Of a stretch of DNA of 6,427 nucleotides, positions 4,384-6,427 are shown piece by piece. How positions within the stretch are numbered: position 1 is the first letter of the stretch; every line of letters starts with the position of its first letter. Below the pieces are notes generated by a model that was not told the origin of the DNA, did not search any database, and saw only the letters and a program-made list of their open reading frames with translations. Source of the DNA: G963669175 sp964648415 (GTDB lineage Bacteria; Electryoneota; Electryoneia; Electryoneales; Electryoneaceae); contig CAZYOC010000254.1 of the NCBI GenBank assembly GCA_964648415.1, forward strand, positions 1-6,427. Direction: 5' to 3'. The translations under genes and the position numbers were made by a program.

Positions 4384-4486
4384 GCCCGGCCTGCCCCCAA
4401 GGTGCGCGCCAAACTGACGGTGCGTAGCTTGGGCTATGACAGAGAACCACTGCCGTGGTTCTTTTGTGAACAATCCGGGTTAGCCG
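4384..4486 (+). repeat. Structured repeat copy C
   Basis: Hairpin 2 is nearly continuous: CCCAAG (4396-4401) pairs with CTTGGG (4428-4433). After a G-G mismatch, TGCGCGCC (4403-4410) pairs with GGTGCGTA (4419-4426), including G-T wobbles, around AAACTGAC. Hairpin 3 pairs AGAACCAC (4443-4450) with GTGGTTCT (4455-4462) around TGCC. The tail TTTTGTGAACAATCCGGG matches copy B. The 5' hairpin of A and B is missing; the place is taken by the nitrilase gene end and a small AAAGAA/TTCTTT hairpin (4366-4382). The 3' edge overlaps the last codons of the convergent dehydrogenase, whose stop (TTA at 4480-4482 on +) lies inside the repeat-like CCGGGTTAGCC. Confidence 0.75.
4442..4465 (+). terminator. Terminator-like hairpin 3 of copy C
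   Basis: A perfect eight-pair stem with a TGCC loop runs straight into TTTT, the layout of an intrinsic terminator for the nitrilase-like gene about 75 nt upstream. Read from the other strand it lacks a U-tract, so it would not end the convergent dehydrogenase transcript as well. Confidence 0.5.
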
Positions 4487-5265
4487 AAAAGTCTCATCCA
4501 CAGGTACGCAAGCCGCACCGCCAGACTCCGCGGCATCCAGCGAACCAGGCGCACCAGCCACTGATTGAAGCAACCGTCCACCGCGACCGGACGTTTTCCG
4601 AGCGTATTCAACGCCGTCCGCACCACTTCCATCGATGTGCGCGTCCAGGGTGCCTTGCGAGAGCTTTTCATGCCGGCGGTTTTCTGGAAACCGGTGGAGG
4701 TCACACCGGGCTGCACGGTCAGCACATCCACTCCGCTGCCCTTCAATTCATACGCCAACGCTTCGCCCAGGTACTGGTTGAACACCTTGGTGGCGGAGTA
4801 AGTGGCCATTTTGGGCGTAGGCTGCGCGGCGGCGATGGAGCTGAGAAAGATCACCGCGCCCCGTTTGCGACGCACCATGGAGCGCACCAGATAACGGGTC
4901 AGCCGCACCGGCGCGAGACAGTTCACCCGCACCATGTCCGCCTCTTTCTTCAGGTTGGCGCGGTGGAAAAACTCGCTGTTACCAAACCCGGCGCAGTTGA
5001 TCAGGATGCCGATATCCAGATGTCCCGCCTCCACCATGATGCGGTGCAGGAAGTCATCCGACGCCAGATCGGCGATCACTGTAACCACCTTGATCCGGTG
5101 GTTGGCCTGCAAGGTCAACGCCAGCGTTTCCAAACGGTTGCGTTGCCGCGCCACCAGCACCAGGTTGATCCGTTGACGCGCCAGTGCACGGGCAAACGCC
5201 ATCCCGATCCCCGACGAAGCTCCGGTGATCAGCGCCCAATCGCCATATTTTGCACGTAAATCCAT
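4480..5265 (-). CDS. Short-chain dehydrogenase/reductase (SDR)
   Basis: This 261-residue classical SDR is an NAD(P)(H)-dependent oxidoreductase acting on an alcohol/carbonyl pair. The Rossmann motif TGASSGIG (14-21) lies at the N-terminus. Basic residues Arg40 and Arg42 after the second strand suggest NADPH preference. NCAGFG (90-95) matches the family NNAG position. The catalytic tetrad is Asn115, Ser143, Tyr156 and Lys160 (YSATK). The C-terminal 30 residues (LVRLVRWMPRSLAVRLAYLWMRLF and on) are basic and hydrophobic, possibly an amphipathic membrane-contact helix. This is common in SDRs acting on lipid-like substrates, and is inference. The start is an ATG at 5263-5265 with GGAG about 7 nt upstream on the minus strand. 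It is divergent from the GNAT gene and convergent with the nitrilase-like gene. A long plus-strand frame over the same DNA is a shadow. Substrate unknown. Confidence 0.93.
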   Translation of the reverse strand: MDLRAKYGDWALITGASSGIGMAFARALARQRINLVLVARQRNRLETLALTLQANHRIKVVTVIADLASDDFLHRIMVEAGHLDIGILINCAGFGNSEFFHRANLKKEADMVRVNCLAPVRLTRYLVRSMVRRKRGAVIFLSSIAAAQPTPKMATYSATKVFNQYLGEALAYELKGSGVDVLTVQPGVTSTGFQKTAGMKSSRKAPWTRTSMEVVRTALNTLGKRPVAVDGCFNQWLVRLVRWMPRSLAVRLAYLWMRLFG

Positions 5266-5404
5266 GACCGCACTCCAAATGGTTCTCTATTCCAACGTGA
5301 GTTTCGTATGTTACACGGCAGCCCCGGAGCGAGCGTTCCTGTCGCTCTTTCCATCGCCACCGTAAAACTGTAATGTACGGGTTCAGGCAACGCAGGGGAA
5401 CACG
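5266..5404. promoter_or_regulatory. Divergent promoter region between SDR and GNAT genes
   Basis: This 139-bp spacer must carry both start regions. For the GNAT gene, TTTCCA (5348-5353) and TAATGT (5371-5376) lie 17 nt apart, each a four-of-six match or so. A hairpin pairs GAGCGA (5327-5332) with TCGCTC (5342-5347) and could separate the two promoters. For the SDR gene I see a ribosome site but no clear promoter boxes. Confidence 0.4.
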
Positions 5405-5863
5405 ATGAGCGAGTTTCTTCGTACTCACGGCGAGTACACAGTAAGCGACGATCGCAACCGGATCGACCTGGATGTGGTACATGGTTTTCTCACCACATCC
5501 TACTGGGCGACGGGGATTGAGAAGTCTCGGGTGCAGCGGGCCATCGACCATTCCTTCCCGTTCGGACTCTACCACTCCGGCCGGATGATCGGCTTCGCAC
5601 GGGTGCTGTCCGACCTGAGCGCCCTCGCTTACCTGATGGATGTCTTCGTGATCGAGGAGTACCGTGGCGAAGGGCTGGGCAAGTGGATTGTGGAGTGTGT
5701 GCTGGAGTACCCCGCGTTTCAGCCCGTGCGTCGCTGGATGCTGGCCACCCACGATGCCCATTCCCTGTACGAACGCTACGGCTTCGGCCCCTACGAGCCC
5801 GCGTCGGACCTGATGATGAAATACGACCCCGACAAATACATCAAGGAGGGCGTCGATGAGTGA
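5405..5863 (+). CDS. GNAT-family N-acetyltransferase
   Basis: This 152-residue GCN5-related acetyltransferase transfers an acetyl group from acetyl-CoA to an amine on an unknown acceptor. The central strands GLYHSGRMIGFARVLSD (54-70) and AYLMDVFV (75-82) lead into motif A, EEYRGEGLGKWIVE (84-97). Its R87-G88-E89-G90-L91-G92 forms the CoA pyrophosphate loop. Motif B is seen as SLYERYGF (120-127), whose Tyr122 is in the usual general-acid position. Length is normal for a single-domain GNAT. AGGGG lies about 7 nt before the ATG. Its stop codon overlaps the pgpA start by 8 nt (ATGAGTGA), so the two genes are co-transcribed and probably translationally coupled. Whether the acceptor relates to phospholipid metabolism is unknown; the pairing alone does not show it. 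Confidence 0.9.
   Translation: MSEFLRTHGEYTVSDDRNRIDLDVVHGFLTTSYWATGIEKSRVQRAIDHSFPFGLYHSGRMIGFARVLSDLSALAYLMDVFVIEEYRGEGLGKWIVECVLEYPAFQPVRRWMLATHDAHSLYERYGFGPYEPASDLMMKYDPDKYIKEGVDE
5843..5858 (+). promoter_or_regulatory. Strong ribosome site deciding the pgpA start
   Basis: AAGGAGGG (5843-5850) lies 5 nt before the ATG at 5856 and inside the GNAT coding sequence. It is the strongest Shine-Dalgarno match in the window. It fixes the pgpA start within the overlap with the GNAT stop codon. Confidence 0.75.
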
Positions 5864-6383
5864 ACCTCACGCGAAAACGCTGACAAAATCCGGCATCACC
5901 GGCGAACCCACCGGCCCGCCTCCGCCCTGCTGGGCGCAACGAGTTACACGAGTTCTCGGTACCGGACTTTGGACCGGTTATGTCCCGAAGGGACAGGGCA
6001 CGGCGGGCAGCGCGCTGTTTGTGCTGCTCTGGGTGCTGTTCGTGCCCAGTTCCCGGCGCGCGGAGTGGACCACCATGACGCTGATGCACGTCCTGAGTGT
6101 GCTGACCTCCGGCTGGGGCGAGCGGATGTGGGGGCCGGACCCGGGGCGGATCACTATTGACGAGTTCGCCGGACAGGCGGTGGCGCTGCTGGGCGTACCC
6201 CGGAAACCGTTGCCCATCCTCGCCGCGTTCCTGCTGTTCCGGCTGTTCGATACGGTGAAGCTTCCCATCATCCGCAAACACGTGGAATCGCTGCCCGGCG
6301 GCTGGGGAGTGACGCTGGATGACACGGCGGCGGGCCTGCTGGCGCGGGGAGTGCTGGCGGTGGTATTGAAGCTGAAGTCCTGA
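5856..6383 (+). CDS. pgpA: Phosphatidylglycerophosphatase A
   Basis: This 175-residue membrane phosphatase should remove phosphate from phosphatidylglycerol phosphate to give phosphatidylglycerol at the inner membrane. PgpA landmarks occur in order: PKGQGTAGS (44-52), matching the family's PGTxGS; ITIDEFAGQ (99-107), matching VxDEFxG; FRLFDTVKLPI (128-138), matching FRxxDxxKPxPI; and GGWGVTLDDTAAGLLA (148-163), matching GGxGIxxDDxxAG. Hydrophobic segments near 52-64, 106-127 and 158-171 fit its several membrane passes. Leu136 replaces the proline usual after the conserved lysine, a small departure. The first 30 residues are hydrophilic, Pro/Gly-rich and longer than needed. A later start would lack the strong ribosome site. 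The gene overlaps the GNAT gene by 8 nt upstream and shares one base with the next ORF. Confidence 0.92.
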   Translation: MSEPHAKTLTKSGITGEPTGPPPPCWAQRVTRVLGTGLWTGYVPKGQGTAGSALFVLLWVLFVPSSRRAEWTTMTLMHVLSVLTSGWGERMWGPDPGRITIDEFAGQAVALLGVPRKPLPILAAFLLFRLFDTVKLPIIRKHVESLPGGWGVTLDDTAAGLLARGVLAVVLKLKS

Positions 6384-6427
6384 TGCACGGCAGTCCTTAC
6401 TTGACGTACACCAACCGTCGTGTCGCC
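6383..6427 (+). CDS. Start of a further ORF, cut by the window end
   Basis: An ATG at 6383-6385 overlaps the pgpA stop by one base (TGATG). It stays open to the last base, giving 15 codons, MHGSPYLTYTNRRVA. This overlap is typical of the next gene in an operon. The ribosome site is weak (GAAG near 6371), as is common with coupled starts. Fifteen residues are too few to assign a family. Confidence 0.35.
   Translation, partial: MHGSPYLTYTNRRVA

Noticed and set aside
1873..4486. Complete IscB/TnpB-type guided nuclease system
   Set aside because: Every substantial gene in the window is accounted for and none encodes an HNH/RuvC nuclease or a TnpA transposase. Only the non-coding repeats could relate to such a system.
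3428..4573. Long minus-strand open frame over the nitrilase-like gene
   Set aside because: It is a shadow of the plus-strand gene with the complete Glu-Lys-Cys triad. It also crosses repeat copy C and has no credible ribosome site.
4381..5259. Plus-strand open frame of 292 codons opposite the dehydrogenase
   Set aside because: The minus strand encodes a full SDR with the Asn-Ser-Tyr-Lys tetrad. The plus-strand translation is His/Arg/Gln-rich with no recognisable domain.

Overview
The window looks like chromosomal DNA of a Gram-negative bacterium with GC-rich genes (about 60% GC by eye) and more AT-rich, repeat-filled spacers. Bacterial sigma-70-like promoters, strong Shine-Dalgarno sites, a pgpA-type phosphatase gene and REP-like 8-4-8 hairpins fit Pseudomonadota or a neighbouring phylum. 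I cannot name the genus. No rRNA, tRNA, CRISPR array, transposase or phage gene is visible.

Layout. 1-359: intergenic, with two inverted REP-like hairpins about 150 bp apart. 360-1529 (+): class I/II PLP-dependent aminotransferase. 1530-2533: a 1-kb non-coding stretch holding a candidate three-way-junction element, two more REP-like hairpins, and copy A of a structured repeat. Copy A is split by a palindromic MITE-like insertion. 2534-3151 (+): DUF4287/DUF5655-like protein with a near-consensus promoter and a possible DtxR-like box. 3152-3547: copy B of the structured repeat, a very strong hairpin, and a promoter. 3548-4366 (+): nitrilase-superfamily amidohydrolase. 4367-4479: copy C of the repeat, filling the gap between convergent genes. 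4480-5265 (-): short-chain dehydrogenase. 5266-5404: divergent promoter region. 5405-6383 (+): GNAT acetyltransferase overlapping pgpA, which in turn overlaps the first codons of a further ORF that runs off the window.

How the genes relate. Most are monocistronic housekeeping or accessory metabolic genes separated by repeats. The aminotransferase and nitrilase-like enzyme both act on nitrogen compounds, but nothing here shows that they share a pathway. The only clear operon is GNAT-pgpA(-next ORF), joined by stop/start overlaps.

The most unusual content is non-coding. A repeat of about 120-150 nt occurs three times, all in + orientation. Its hairpin stems stay paired although their sequences differ, which suggests selection on a folded RNA or DNA structure. 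One copy has been split by a 310-bp element with matching ends and a TA duplication, and the copy can be rebuilt exactly by removing it. A relationship to HEARO/omega-RNA-type elements is a hypothesis only. No IscB-like nuclease gene is present in the window.
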